Part shown: positions 19,665-31,399 of the stretch, in pieces
Position numbering within the stretch: the first letter of the stretch is position 1
Layout: each line of letters starts with the position of its first letter
NCBI RefSeq assembly: GCF_963422355.1
Contig: NC_085089.1
Coordinates: forward strand, 5,323,779 to 5,387,778
DNA length: 64,000 nucleotides
Direction of reading: 5' to 3'
Origin: Corticium candelabrum
Taxonomy: Eukaryota; Porifera; Homoscleromorpha; Homosclerophorida; Plakinidae
Made by a program: the position numbers and the translations under genes
The notes under the pieces: model-generated
Seen by the model: the letters and a program-made list of their open reading frames with translations, nothing else
Told to the model about the DNA's origin: nothing
The model's database searches: none

Positions 19665-20347
19665 AGCCCGGTTCACAGTACAACGCTGGCACGAGCGTCC
19701 TGGATGCTGACAATGAGCGAGCGTCAGCGTCACACTGTGAGCATGTCAGCGTCTGCGACGCTCGTACGACGCTTGCACGACACTGGAATAGAGAAAAGTT
19801 CTAATCAAGCGTCCTAGCCGGAAGTGACCAAGTGTCCGATGACATCACGTGCTCTGTTTCAACCAATCCAAAGTCAGTCACTGGACGTATCCGGGATATT
19901 CTATTCGTTCACATGGCATCGATCATTGATTCGTCAATGGAAGTGTGTGAGTGGTTTTCCCTGCGTTTGGCAAGTTCAGTCAAAGGAGTACAAGGACATA
20001 ATAATAATAATTTATTTTTAAAACACCACATCTGGTGTAGTTCCCTCCTAATGGCAACCTAAAACATAAAATAAGGATGAAAGAAAACGCTTGATCGAGA
20101 CTACGGCGCAGCAGTGCAACAAAAGCAAACGTCGTCGTCCATGTCTGTCGCAATACATTGTACACACGTGGTTACTTTGCAGCGCCAGACCACTGTCGCA
20201 GTGTGTTCTTTTTGCAATGGACGCTCGTCAGACACAATACTGTGAATGGTCCAGCGCCAGCGTCTTCGCTGACGCTCGTGTGAGCGTCTTGTCAGCGTCC
20301 AGGACGCTCGCAGGATGCTGTGCCAGCGTCGTACTGGGAACCGGGCT
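19665..20347. mobile_element. 683-bp MITE with AGCCCGGTTC termini
   Basis: The ends AGCCCGGTTCACAGTACAAC and the complement of GTCGTACTGGGAACCGGGCT pair over about 45 bp, continuing through a CAGCGTCCTGGACGCTCG-rich subterminal region. The flanks TTC and TTT may be a 3-bp target duplication. Frames inside (20091-20364) are shadows of the repeats. Confidence 0.75.
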
Positions 20348-20796
20348 TTTGTGATGATCTCCAATGGTTAGAAACCACCAGGTCTGGCATCTGTTTACTA
20401 CATTTTAAGCCCTTCCTACCAAAGGAAACCAAAAGATAACACTTTTTGCATATCAAGGACATATTAGCCAAGTAGAAATGGTTATTATCCAATTACCTGT
20501 GAGCTCAACAGATCATCAGCTGGAACCACTTAAGATAATTGGTGTAACATTCTCTAATAAGCACACCTGGTGTGACCTCTACCTCATTACTCACTTCCCA
20601 GTTCAGGCTTACCGGAGATAGAAAGATAGTAGATGCACCCCAAGAAAACATACTCTCTGATAGTGCACATAGTCTGACTTATGAGTGCCGGATCATGCCA
20701 TTTGGGTGTTACCGTTCCAGTAGCCAATGTCCGGACAACACCATATATGGCCGGACATGGACTTGTTTTGACCGGACAATGTCCGGTGTCTGGGCG
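20348..20796. other. No gene; CCGGACA-rich repeats
   Basis: The segment has several CCGGACA/TGTCCGG inverted motifs (about 20728-20790). The minus frame at 20292-20492 shows a LICKKCYLLVSFGRKGLKC segment with paired cysteines but no assignable family. Confidence 0.4.
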
Positions 20797-21019
20797 TTAT
20801 ATTCCCCTCTGCGCTTGTGTAAAAGGAATACTAGTCGCAGTCACTACTTTAGACGCAATAGTTTTAATAGTATCCAGACTAGCAGAAGTCCAACAACAAT
20901 ACGTTTCCACTGCTAGTGGGAAGAACAAGGCACCATTGTCAGCGACTGCTTCTTCGTACTTGAGATCTTTTTCAAGTTCAGCTGCTGCTGCAGCTGAACC
21001 AGCAGAATTTGCACTGCTG

Positions 21020-21021
<2 letters not shown>
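20797..21021 (-). mobile_element. Retroelement C-terminal relic
   Basis: The minus frame ending at the stop 20797-20799 reads GALFFPLAVETYCCWTS then LDTIKTIASK. This is the type of segment (FxPLVVETxGxW...LKTIA) found at the C-terminal end of reverse-transcriptase polyproteins common in invertebrate genomes. Only about 65 residues remain, and they run into a TA microsatellite. Family recall is from memory. Confidence 0.45.

Positions 21022-21098
<77 letters not shown>
21022..21098. repeat. (TA)n microsatellite
   Basis: A pure TA run of about 77 bp. Confidence 0.97.
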
Positions 21099-21100
<2 letters not shown>

Positions 21101-21477
21101 CGTCAGATAATAATACAGTGTACTCACAATTGAACAATTACTGTAGTTATATCTCATAAAATAGTTACACAAATCAACAGAAAATGGCACTACAACACGC
21201 AGACAAACGTTACAAATTACTAAAAAACGCTTATATATTATACTGTACATTTGATGACAAAATGAGTGTCTGTATATAGTATTTTATTCATTAATTAATT
21301 GTGTTCCAGACAAATATGAAGCTGCTCAGTAACTTGTACGTACAATCAATGTAGTGCACGTAAAATTCTTTCTTGCTGCCGCTTTCTCGCTTGCTAAGAA
21401 TTTCTGCCAGAGCTAAACGCAAATCGCAACATCACAGACAGACAGTGTGTCGTCACCAGCTCTCGAGCTACAGCAGC

Positions 21478-21639
21478 TTACGCCATTCGTCTGTATCGCT
21501 CATACGAACGGGAAGGCGACATCCTTCTATGACCTTGCGCTTTCAAAAGACAAAGCACAATCGATATCAACAAACGCGTTGACAAAACTACCAAAAACAC
21601 ACCGACCAACAACGACGCATCCGAGAAATCAGACGCCAT
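21478..21639 (-). CDS. Possible 53-residue single-span membrane peptide or first exon
   Basis: The ATG at 21639 opens MASDFSDASLL followed by a hydrophobic helix (residues about 9-32) and a basic, Ser/Arg-rich tail. A possible donor (AAG|gtcata) after residue 35 would make this a first exon, but no partner exon was found. No family was recognised. Confidence 0.25.
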   Translation of the reverse strand: MASDFSDASLLVGVFLVVLSTRLLISIVLCLLKAQGHRRMSPSRSYERYRRMA

Positions 21640-22169
21640 TTTAATTGAAGTCCCGTATAACATAAAAGTCTCTAAATGGCTTTAAGAAATTTGTATATTT
21701 ATATTCAATTATTACGCGTAATTTCTAATTAAATTTGGCTTAGTCACAAATTGCATTTAATTAATGAAAAATAAAATAATATTTGTAAAATAAATATTTT
21801 ACATAAAATATAAAAATTGATATTTTATATGCCACCTTGTTAATTAAGGTCTTGTTCATTCATGCGCAAATTTCATGTTCTGAAACTACCCTAAACAATC
21901 TCACATCATGAAATGAAATCCTGCTGTCAATCAACATACATACATACATATTTTGCTATTAAATTCTACATCTTGAATCACCCTTTTTATCACTGTCGTC
22001 AACACCAAGCAGGCACCCAACTACACACTCAATCTCATTTGCAATCACATACATTTGTATAAATCTGAAAACTATCTCTAATTGTTGTCAGCTCAACATC
22101 TTATCAAACATTACTATCAACAGAATGTCGAAATACTATTATTTGATCATCAACACTACGAGCAGATCT

Positions 22170-24891
22170 CTACAATGCATAGCGAGTTGGTGCACGTCTC
22201 GAATACCACACTCTAATCAAACAAAAAGCACTGATGATGAGCACGACCACTATCAACACTTGGAGCAACCTTTCAACAAAACACAAACTGTTTAATGTCT
22301 ATGCACAACATAATTCCATGTGTGGTGGTGTTGAGGTCAACAATCATACCTCATTCTGTTTCGAGAACCAAATAGACATGGGCAACAGTAGTGATCGCCG
22401 GTTTCGTCTGTGCAGCAGCATTCTGCACAACTAAAACACGATGTTAACACGAAAACATATACAATTATGACCAATCTTACTATCCATAACAGTTTTCATA
22501 CGCATATACATCCTGAAACAAAACATCATAAAAACAACTTGGCATAGAACTGATTTTGACAACCCCAATATACTGATACAAACGTTTCGCTAAGTTAACA
22601 AACAAACAGATGAAGATGGACAGATAGCAACCAACGCTAGCATCCCACCAGCTGTTTGGTATCAAAATACATAGCAAGTGTATGTCTTGAATATCTTCTT
22701 GACTAGTGGGGTGTGTTTGATTAGTGTCTTGTCTCTGTTCAAATACTATACAACTAAGAGAAGCGACCAGTTTAAAATAATAGTAATAAAGTGATACATG
22801 CCTCTGACAGGGCTTCCCCAGACATCAACTCAATAGGAGTGTAATTAATATCAATTACCATTCAATTATTACTTAATAATTGATATTATTAACTGTTAAT
22901 GTACATTATTTATTGATATTTATTTATTTACTATAATATTTATAATATAATTAATTATTTTATTGAATTCAAGAAACCATATGTAGCAAATCTAGTCTAC
23001 AAGTGATCATGTTTCTACAGTGTATTTTAATTAAGTGGGAGAAGATTCTTCAACTGAAATCCTAATATAAATATTGGTGATACATTTCGCCATGATATGC
23101 AAAATCCCGTATGACCAGAGTAAATGTCGTTTCACGCATGTGTTAGAGACTGGTGTGCAGGCATTTGGCTTGGTACACAATACACATATATCAACAAGAC
23201 AATCGCATCAACAAATAAACTGTAAGCAAGCTAAAGATAGCTTTCCCCCCTGTTCCCCTATGGGAAAACCCTGATATTCAAGACTGGTGTATGCAACACA
23301 CACATATGCAATTCTTATTTATCATGCTGACAAGAACAAACTGAGCAATGTCCACAATGTTATACTAATGAAACACAGATTAAATACAAAATGACAGCAT
23401 TGCATATGTCAAAAGTGTAATTTTCTGGTGCTTGTATTGCACACTACATTAACTTAATTAAGTTAATTGAACCATAATAGCTCACACTGAAACAACAGTA
23501 ACTTATGCTTGATTAGTAACCTTGTCTAAATACCAGTAGTACTTATGGATCTGATCATATTCCTAGAAATAGAATACACAGCCAAAAATTAGATCGTTCT
23601 AAAGCCATCATAGACCTAGGGGGCGCTTCATGTTCCATCACTCAGACTCCTACGCTAGACTTATGTTTAGTGTACTGATGATGCTATATATACTGTGGCA
23701 CCTTATCTGGTATCACTCTTAGGGAGAGTTCGAATACTAATTCCAGTTTGAAATGGAATTGTTGGAACTGCCACGACCACAGTTCAAATAATCCCAGCTC
23801 AGATGGTCAAACTGCTGAACTCTTCTGACAGTTCTAGAACTCTCAGAACTATCGAACACGATTTACAAATTACTCCCCATCAATTCCAGTTTTTAGTATT
23901 CGAATGAGCCCTTAGTTAAATTAGTAACAATTTTAAAGCATGCTCTTTACACTTCACTGCAGTTCTTGCTAAGTCAAAATTATAATAGTCTCTAACTCAC
24001 AAATACTTCAGAAGCCATAACCATTGTCGACCCAACATTGTCTTCCATTGGGCATGCAGAGCATGCACCCTTCCTTTTAGCTCCAAGCCACTCCCACACT
24101 TATTGATATCATTGCACAGCTTTGGTCAGTGTTCAAAACTATCACAGGCAAAACACTGACTATGAACTCCCGAGAATATTACCAGATGATAAAGAACAGC
24201 TGATAACCTGTACACTGTTATCTTTAATTAATTAATTAAACCACCAAACCAAAGTTGGCAATATCTAATGCTATGATCTGCTGATCAACAACTATGATGA
24301 GGATATCAAAGTGGCAATTAGTTTTTCAGTGTTAAAGCCACGCCCATTCACCATGTTAATTACATCTGCCACAGATTGTCTGTGGCTAGTTTGTCTTCAA
24401 AGCTATCATATATTAACAGACAGACATGCAGGCAGGCTAGTTGGTGGACGGAAGAATTATTAGAAAGTTCAACATTATCAACAACAGTGAATTCCTCTAA
24501 TACAGGAAACAATCAAGTCACTGCTGCCTTGTAGGGATCGATTCATCTCTCCAAGAAGAACAAAATCACTCCAACAATCTGATCTCATGTTGGGTTGTTG
24601 GTGTGCTTTTTAATGGCTGTGTTGAACTGGTTGTGCCAACGTCCACCCATAAATTAAAGCAAAATGACAAACAGACGTACATGCACAGCTTTCATTCATG
24701 GACATCCAGTACCAGTACTAGTAAGTAGAGTCTAGGACTCTAAGGTCCACAGCTGACAGGCAGAAGGAAGAATAGACGGTTAGACAATAAAACGAGTAGA
24801 CGTGAAACGTAGGTCAAGATTTCCTCACCGTAAATAATTTGACTGCAACAAGTGACACGAAGACAGCAACCCACTGACCAGAACGCGACAT
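22170..24891 (-). CDS. 105-residue Cys/Tyr-rich type I membrane protein (Shisa/CYYR1-like)
   Basis: Five exons: 24829-24891, 23521-23562, 22481-22512, 22350-22430 and 22170-22269. They total 318 nt with every phase connecting, which is strong support for so short a gene. Exon 1 gives a signal peptide (MSRSGQWVAVFVSLVAVKLF). Next come a Tyr-rich stretch (EYDQIHKYYWYLDK) and a compact Cys-rich module with pattern C-x3-C-x2-CCC-x8-CC-x-C. One transmembrane helix follows (LLQVLIVVVLIISAFCL) and then a short basic tail ending RRAPTRYAL. Shisa, VOPP1 and CYYR1 proteins share this layout (signal peptide, CC-rich ectodomain, one span), and several act in secretory-pathway trafficking of receptors. 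The assignment is by layout only. Exon 1 is duplicated at 31268-31318. Confidence 0.75.
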
Positions 24892-25898
24892 GTCTGCTTC
24901 TGGACACAATAGAGTTTGCCTCACTGTTTAAATGTTTTTAATAAGCTACACAAAACGAGTCGAAAACTTTTCGGCTGACAGGGTCTCCGCTCAATTGGAT
25001 TCAATGACAAGGGCTCGCATACACACCGAGGCTAGGCTCGTGCGTACAAGACCGATATTATCCGAGGCCCAGATATCCGGGCTAAGGCGACCGTACTGTA
25101 CGACCGTACTAGACTCGATTAGCGCAGATGCAAATGAAGCTATTCCGACCAATAGACGAGAAGTAGTGTCATTACCGACTACTAGACGAACGTGATGTCA
25201 GTCATGCGCACTGTACGTGTCCACGACTTCTCAACACTGGTTCTAGCATACTGAAATGATGATGTGAGATATATAGTCAGTTAGATTAACGTCGTCGATC
25301 GTTAATTAATTAGGCGGACTGTCACTGTCTAGTGACTTAAAATTACAATTCTGCTTGAAGCGGAGTGACTCTCCCAAAATGTTTGGGGCTATAGTCTCCC
25401 CCAGCCTTCCCCAGTCTCCCCCATTTCCCCCCCAACGCTACGCCGGTGGACAGCTGATCCAGTTCAGGTAGCGTTTCCTAGATTAATTTAGGTCTTCAAC
25501 CACATGAAGAATTGCATGGTGGAGCTCAACCAACCTCCACCAGCTGATCCATACTACGGCTGGATTAACTGGTGGAGGTTGGTTGAGCTCCATCAATTCT
25601 GCATGCAATGATGCATAGTTGAAGACATAACTCTAATGAAACGCTCTCTGTATAGATTCTAGTCATATACGTGTAAGGATACAGCACCGTGACAAATTAA
25701 ACGTATCTTAGATTCTAGAGGGGTTGTATAATCACTCTCAATTGCCAGCAGTAACACTATACTGACTCTTTTACAGCTGGCGTCGCTCGTCGCACGCTAG
25801 GTTTGGCTTCAGTGTCGCGGTGACTGAACAGATGATGTGCATGGATTTTGATGTATGGTGTTGGCACCTGTCACAAGAGTTACGTCAGCTCGCTGCAA
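24892..25898. other. Intergenic between Cys-rich gene and H2B-1
   Basis: It contains the long hairpin at 25467-25648 and no gene. The frame at 24932-25195 lacks any family signal. Confidence 0.5.
25467..25648. mobile_element. Foldback element, arms about 80 bp
   Basis: The arms include GGTGGAGCTCAACCAACCTC and its complement, plus an outer AGCGTTTC..TCTTCAAC block that also pairs. There is no coding capacity. It is absent from the matching place in unit 2, so it may postdate the duplication. Confidence 0.8.
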
Positions 25899-25932
25899 CC
25901 AATCGGTGTCGAGAGGTGAGAGGCCGTCCAAT
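25899..25932 (+). promoter_or_regulatory. Paired CCAAT boxes of H2B-1
   Basis: CCAAT motifs at 25899-25903 and 25928-25932, about 115-145 bp before the start codon. The same pair with the same 29-bp spacing appears as ATTGG at 33064-33068 and 33035-33039 in H2B-2. Paired CCAAT boxes are typical of animal H2B promoters. Confidence 0.75.
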
Positions 25933-26042
25933 GACCGTCGAATTTGTTGTCATTTGCGTTTTGACTAAATAGTGGTAGCAATTGACGTGTGGTCACTGGG
26001 GAGCCTGCCTGCTTAGATTGTCTACCCTGCTGATACTTCAGA

Positions 26043-26459
26043 ATGCCAAGCGGAGCTGCCCGACGCAAGAAGACCGCAGGCGACACGAAATCAATGGAAC
26101 CTCCGAGTATAGTATCAAATAAATCTTCAGGAAAAGGCGCTTCCGGGTCCCGTCGAAGTGGCACTCACAAGCGTCGCAAAGAGACCTTCTCTATTTACAT
26201 TTACAAGGTCCTACGCCAAGTTCATCCGGACACGGGAATCAGCAGCAAAGCCATGAGCATTATGAACTCTTTCGTGAACGATGTCTTCGAGCGCATCGCT
26301 GCCGAGGCAGGCCGCTTGGCTCGCTACAACAAAAAGTGTACTGTGACCAGTAGAGAAATTCAGACCGCGGTACGCCTGCTACTGCCCGGTGAACTGGCGA
26401 AGCACGCTGTATCGGAGGGAACGAAAGCGGTTACCAAATATACGAGCAGCAAGCCGTGA
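26043..26459 (+). CDS. Histone H2B variant, copy 1
   Basis: An intronless 138-residue H2B. The core reads [78 protein letters not shown] and AVTKYTSS, the C-helix with the conserved ubiquitylation lysine. The N-terminal tail (about 50 residues, [14 protein letters not shown]...) is 12 or so residues longer than canonical H2B and rich in Ser, Gly and Pro rather than Lys/Ala. A Cys replaces the usual Ser in the NKRSTITS segment. No canonical histone 3' stem-loop (GGYYYTTYTHARRRCC) follows the stop. This suggests a replication-independent or germline variant (inference). Confidence 0.97.
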   Translation: MPSGAARRKKTAGDTKSMEPPSIVSNKSSGKGASGSRRSGTHKRRKETFSIYIYKVLRQVHPDTGISSKAMSIMNSFVNDVFERIAAEAGRLARYNKKCTVTSREIQTAVRLLLPGELAKHAVSEGTKAVTKYTSSKP

Positions 26460-27586
26460 AACGAAGTGAACTGAGTGCTCTGAATTCATGCAGAGCGTAG
26501 GACGCTGCAATGGACGAACTGCGACTAGACGTCTTGCTCTAGGGTACTTTCACACTGAACTTGCGTTGTTTAGACCATGACGGTTTGTTGCAGTTTAAAT
26601 GCTGTGCATGAGCTTGCATGGTCTACACCCAGCGTGTTGCTGTTGCTTTACTTGATAAATTGCTATTTGCTAGCTAGCGGTTTCACAAATCTTGATCTAC
26701 GTGTACTTTACTGTCAGTCTTTATGAGTCATGTCCAAGCGGACTTCATGCAGTGCGAACTCGCGCACAAACTCGATCAAATCACTTAGGCACGTCCCCAT
26801 CATGCATGCACAGGAGGGATTAGCGATCTGCATGTATACTTGAACTTAGAAGTTAGATTCTAGGGATGGAATTCTTTATTCTCCACCAGCTAATCCGTTG
26901 AGGTTGTGGACCGCGCAAACGGGAAACCATTTCTTCCTACTGCTAGAAGCAAGATCACCCGTAAACTTGGAACTATTTGCACATTTTCCATATTACGCCG
27001 TTTCGCTCGAAAACAATCCGGATAATGATTTAGTAAACCACTACAGTCACATGAACACGTGACTAAACACTGCATGTAAACCTAAACTCTGATTTTACGC
27101 ATCAGTGGGAGCAGAGCGCAGCAACCCAACGAAAAGACAACATTGGACTATTTACAACGACGGCCAGTCCGAGGTGAACCTGTTCTAGACAGTAAACAAG
27201 TCAGGTGCCCACCGTTTCGCCCTGAAATTTCATCTATGATCAGTCTATGCACTCTCAACTTCCCTTGTCCACGATACGTCTGTCAAATCCTTCGAAATCA
27301 ATCCTTCCAGTTGATATGACAAAAGCTAGTATACAGCAAATGACCTGACAAAGCGCATTTTAGATACTGAGATTGCTAATACACTATTGCGGAACATGCA
27401 GATCCCCAAACTACAACTGGACGACCGCCAAAATGAAAATCCAACAGCAGTCTAAGACAACCAACCATTCTCTGACAAATAAATTCAACAATTCTACAGA
27501 GAACGGCTCTAAAAATCAACAATCCTGACTACATACCCATTCACCTTCAAGTATGTCATAAATGGATTGAAATACACCCATTCTAC
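26460..27586. other. Intergenic, duplicated sequence
   Basis: The sequence from about 26900 matches 33310-34020 in direct orientation. No gene was seen. Confidence 0.6.
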
Positions 27587-28504
27587 TTAGTGTTGTTGAG
27601 CAATCATCAAAAAGTATGAAAGTAATTCAGCAAGAGAAACTCAATTGCAATACCCAAACCCGGATAGCATTTGTTAATCAGTTCTCAAAGTGCTTGTATT
27701 GCTGGATGAAGTCATCTTGCATGGAATGCCACGCGACCTGGATAGAAAGAGCAGACACAAATTAGAAACCAAATGCTAGACAGCAGGCCTTGACAGGCTC
27801 CTAGCATATCCACAACAGAGAAACTTCAGCAATTGATACTGGCCCTCCTGTGCATACTCATTACTCGACAGTGTAAAACGGATTGACACAACTCGTGCAT
27901 ATTTATATAACATAAAAATTGCAAACCAAATAAAGATACTATGCCATTCATGATTACTGAATGAAGCTGTTGGACAAAGGTCAACAGCATTTTATTGTCT
28001 CACTATTCTACAAACACTCAAACATGTAAACTGTCCTCAACCATGCAAACATGCTATTGGCCAATATTCCACAAATCAAAGTCTGGAAAACATAACATGT
28101 AAGGATTATAAGAATACACTAAAAGAGTAAAAGGTCACAACATAGCAGAGCTAATCACAGCCACATCGTCCTTACTTAATTAAAGTGTGTGAAGGTTTGT
28201 GTACAATGCATCGAGACCCTCCTTTACCTAAAACATGTTTCCTGATACTCTTTGACATTTTCCCTCAGCTCTGCTTTATTTGATAGCCAACTTCTTCATA
28301 CTTGACACCAGATGCGCCTAGGTCGATCTTCAATGCCATCAAACAATGCCTAAACAAAATAGAACATCAAGATCAATGTCTGACGTGATTCAAAACCATA
28401 ACTGTTTACGCTCAGTAGGCATCCAAATGGTTCTCGTACCCTACATAGATTAGCAAAATCCTGTGTAGTCTCCAAAGCACTTATTTTTAATCTTGACAGC
28501 ATAT
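27587..28504 (-). pseudogene. EXOC1 3'-end pseudogene (duplicate of four last exons)
   Basis: Sequences matching live EXOC1 exons 34024-34176, 35965-36036, 36096-36218 and 36279-36403 occur here in the same order and strand. The last exon (27587-27737) lacks a base, so HFEELI becomes HFEN and a stop. The 72-nt exon is truncated after DALY. The next exon has internal deletions, and the fourth (to 28504) has lost most of its second half. No upstream exons are present, so no product is expected. Confidence 0.9.
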
Positions 28505-29542
28505 CTACAGAAAATACATGTCACACAGAACGCCACGGGACTCTCAGTAACAATACAATAAGAGTTAAAATGGAAAGTACAAACACCCGAATGCAGGGCA
28601 ATTTCATGTCAACTACTGAGCAATTAGTTCACTACTATCTCTATCATCTCTCCATTAATACATTCCAACACGGAATACGACAAACGAATGCTCAAACAGC
28701 AAGAGCAGATATAGCAGTGCATGTGCAGGCATACTGTATGCAATCTATCTACAGCAACTTCAATAGTCTACCTATAGCAATATGAAATGAAACTAATCAA
28801 ACTTCCTTCACTAGAGAAGAGTGTACAATATGTCATTAAATGAAGATGAACAAATAATAGTAAAAACAAAGATACACTCCATAAGATACTTCATTGCAAA
28901 ATCAGAATAATGTACTGTATGTCATTTCGTTCTAACCTACTAGCTGAGTATATCACCCCAATGCTAAACTTATGGCTAGTGCATGACTCAAAATGATGAT
29001 ACTGTGGCACCTTTCACGCTTAGGGCACATTTGAATCCTAATTTCAGTTTGAACTGGAATTATTGGAACTGCCATGCCCACAGTTCCAACAATTCCAGCT
29101 CAGATGGTCGGTCAAACTGCTAGAACTCTTCTGACAGTTCTAGATCTCTCAAAACTATCAATCGAACATGAACTACAAACTATACTCCCCATCAATTCCA
29201 GTTCTAGTAGTATTCGTTTTTAGTAACAGTTTTAAAGCATGCTCTTTAAAGCATGCTCTTTACACTTTGCTGCAGTTCTTGCTAACCCAAACGATATAAT
29301 TGCCTCTAACTCACAAAGATTTCAGAAGCCATAACCGTTGCCAACCCAACATTCTCTTCCATTGGCACAAAGAGTATGCACCCCTCTTTTTCACCCAAGC
29401 CAACTCCCACACTTATTGATCATTGCACAGCTTTGGTTAGTGTTCAAAACTATCACAAGCAAAACAGTGACCATGAACTCCCGAGAATATTACCAGACGA
29501 CTAATAACAGCGGATAACCTGTACACATTATCTAATTAAACC

Positions 29543-30542
29543 CAGGGTCGTAGTCGGCAGTTTGGAAATGGTCTAGTTGAAAATTAGCAACCATATTACA
29601 AAAACATGAAGCAAGAAGCACCAGTACATTTGCTACATTTTATCCTTCATGAGATAGCATGTCCAATTTTATCTACTGATATTTTGAAATAGCTATGAGA
29701 AGAATCTTATCTTATTTGTCTGTCTGCGCATTTTGCATTTTGCGCATATACTGGTGCTTCTTGCTTCATGTTTTTGTAATGTATAGTCTTCCACGCGATA
29801 GACTTCCAATTATTTTAGTCTTTCGATCATATCTTGGTGGCAGTCCAAATCATAAGATGATCCAGCTTTGTCTGACCATTCTGCTCCTCAAACCCAACTT
29901 AGTAGAACTTTAGGTTACTACATTAGAATTAGGAAAAAGTAAACTTTTTGTACAACTATCCAGTATATATCCTTTTATGTAAGAATCAGATTTTACATTT
30001 AGGAAGAGTAAGATTCTCAGACTACCTTCAAGTTACTCATTCAAGACGTCTTATGAATGCATTCGCAGCGTGATTGCTGAACTTGATTTTTATAAAACTG
30101 GACAGCAGTGACAATTTAGACATGCAACATAGTCGTTCATGTCGTATAGTGGAAACGGTGCCAGGCATGAAACCATTGGGTTTGTGCAAGTACATGCATA
30201 TGCAGCACAGGGTTAATTCCCCAAAGGTTGTCTTAGGAAACCTAAAGTTCATGGGGTGGTGAGGCTTATTGGGAGGCGACAGAAGCAACACAATCTGGTT
30301 CAACTTTTATCCACTATTTTAAAACCAGAATGAACGGGTCTGCGAGCAGTATGCATTCTGATCTGCAGGACTGCAAGCACTTGATAGGAGGCTGTCTACA
30401 AAGTGATTAAATAAAAATTTATTTAATCAGCTATACCCCATTTTGGAGGTTCTCTGAAAATGGTCTATTGGAGAAAGTACAAGTATTGAAAAGTGGTCTG
30501 GTTGAAACGGACAAACCAACCGGACCGATGGCTACATCCCTG
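29543..30542. mobile_element. 1.0-kb non-autonomous hAT-like insertion
   Basis: The ends CAGGGTCGTAGTC and the complement of GGCTACATCCCTG pair. A 5-bp target duplication AAACC flanks it (29538-29542 and 30543-30547). Unit 1 has the uninterrupted site near 24240 (TTAAACCACCAAACC), so the insertion followed the duplication. A perfect 32-bp inverted repeat inside (29595-29626 and 29749-29780) marks a nested MITE. No transposase is encoded. Confidence 0.85.
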
Positions 30543-31044
30543 AAACCACCAAATGAAAGTTGGCAAGACATAATGCTATAATCTATGTACTAATCAACAA
30601 CTATGATGAAGATATCAAAGTTTTGCAATTAGTTTTTCATAGTGTTAAAGCCACGCCCATTCACCAATTTTGTGCCCCTTGTATGGTATTTAGATCTGCC
30701 ACTGATTGTGCCTAGTTTGTCTTCAAAGCTATTGTATTAATTAACAGACAGGCATGCAGGCAGGCTGGTTGGCAGACGGAAGAAATATTAGAAACTTTAA
30801 CATCATCAACTGTGAATTCCTCTACTACAGGAAACGACCAAGTCACTGCTGCCTTGCAGGGATCGCGTATATCGATTCATCTCTCCAAGACGAACAAACT
30901 CAATCCAACAACCTGATCTCATGTTGGGTTGTTAGTGTGCTTTCATGGTTGTGTTATTAGTGTGCTTTCATGGTTGTGTTGAATTGGTTGCCAACGTTCA
31001 ATCATAAATTAATGAAAAATAACAAGCAGACATAGGATATATGT

Positions 31045-31150
31045 AGCCTCGTACCCGACCCTCTCGCGCCGTCGTGCCCGGTTCCCGTATAACAGGACAA
31101 CGCCAGAGTATTATTATATGGGAACCGAACACGACGGCGCGAGAGGGTCT
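31045..31150. mobile_element. Foldback element, CTCGTACCC family
   Basis: The arms CGACCCTCTCGCGCCGTCGT and its near-complement, with CGGTTCCCGTATA and TATATGGGAACCG inside, form a hairpin of about 105 bp. It is related to the one-arm copy at 3957. Confidence 0.85.
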
Positions 31151-31267
31151 GGATCTAGATATGCACGTCTACGAACAGATCCAGGCAAAAGGAAAAACGG
31201 ACGGCCAGACAAGACAACAAGCAAACGTGACGAGTGTCGAAGAATCACAAAGTCAAGATTTCCTCAC

Positions 31268-31318
31268 CGTAATTACATAATTTGACTGCATCATTACACA
31301 CAGACCAGAACGTGACAT
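31268..31318 (-). pseudogene. Dead duplicate of exon 1 of the Cys/Tyr-rich gene
   Basis: It matches 24829-24891: same start context (GACATGTC), MSRSG start and gtgagg donor. Twelve bases are missing in frame and the hydrophobic core is lost (reads LCVMMQSNYVIT), so it can no longer encode a signal peptide. No downstream exons were copied. Confidence 0.8.
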
Positions 31319-31399
31319 GTCTGCTTCTTTTATGACAGGCCACGGCCAAAAAGAGTTCGCGTCAATGTTTAATTGTTTTAAGCGACACAAAGCAAAGAA

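Larger units (their letters stand above)
23600..28938. repeat. Segmental duplication unit 1
   Basis: The stretch parallels 28940-36860. Shared landmarks in order: GATACTGTGGCACCTT-type sequence (23690 / 28995), GGAATT..TTGGAACTGCCA (23755 / 29063), the exon-1 sequence (24829 / 31268), histone H2B (26043 / 32520) and the EXOC1 3' exons (27587-28504 / 34024-36403). H2B lies in opposite orientation in the two units; the flanks are direct. Confidence 0.85.

Noticed and set aside
19892-20021. Possible plus-strand first exon (MASIIDSSMEVCEW)
   Set aside because: It lies inside the 683-bp MITE and no partner exon was found.
22480-22677. Hydrophobic minus frame as an extra exon of the Cys-rich gene
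   Set aside because: The short exon 22481-22512 joins its neighbours in phase by itself; the longer frame would need unsupported splice sites.
24932-25195. 87-codon frame next to the Cys-rich gene start
   Set aside because: It runs divergently from that gene's start with no family signal and no matching frame in the duplicate unit.
26483-26503. GCTCTG..CAGAGC hairpin after H2B-1 as a histone 3' stem-loop
   Set aside because: The loop is 8 nt rather than 4 and the sequence does not fit the consensus; the pairing is broken in H2B-2.
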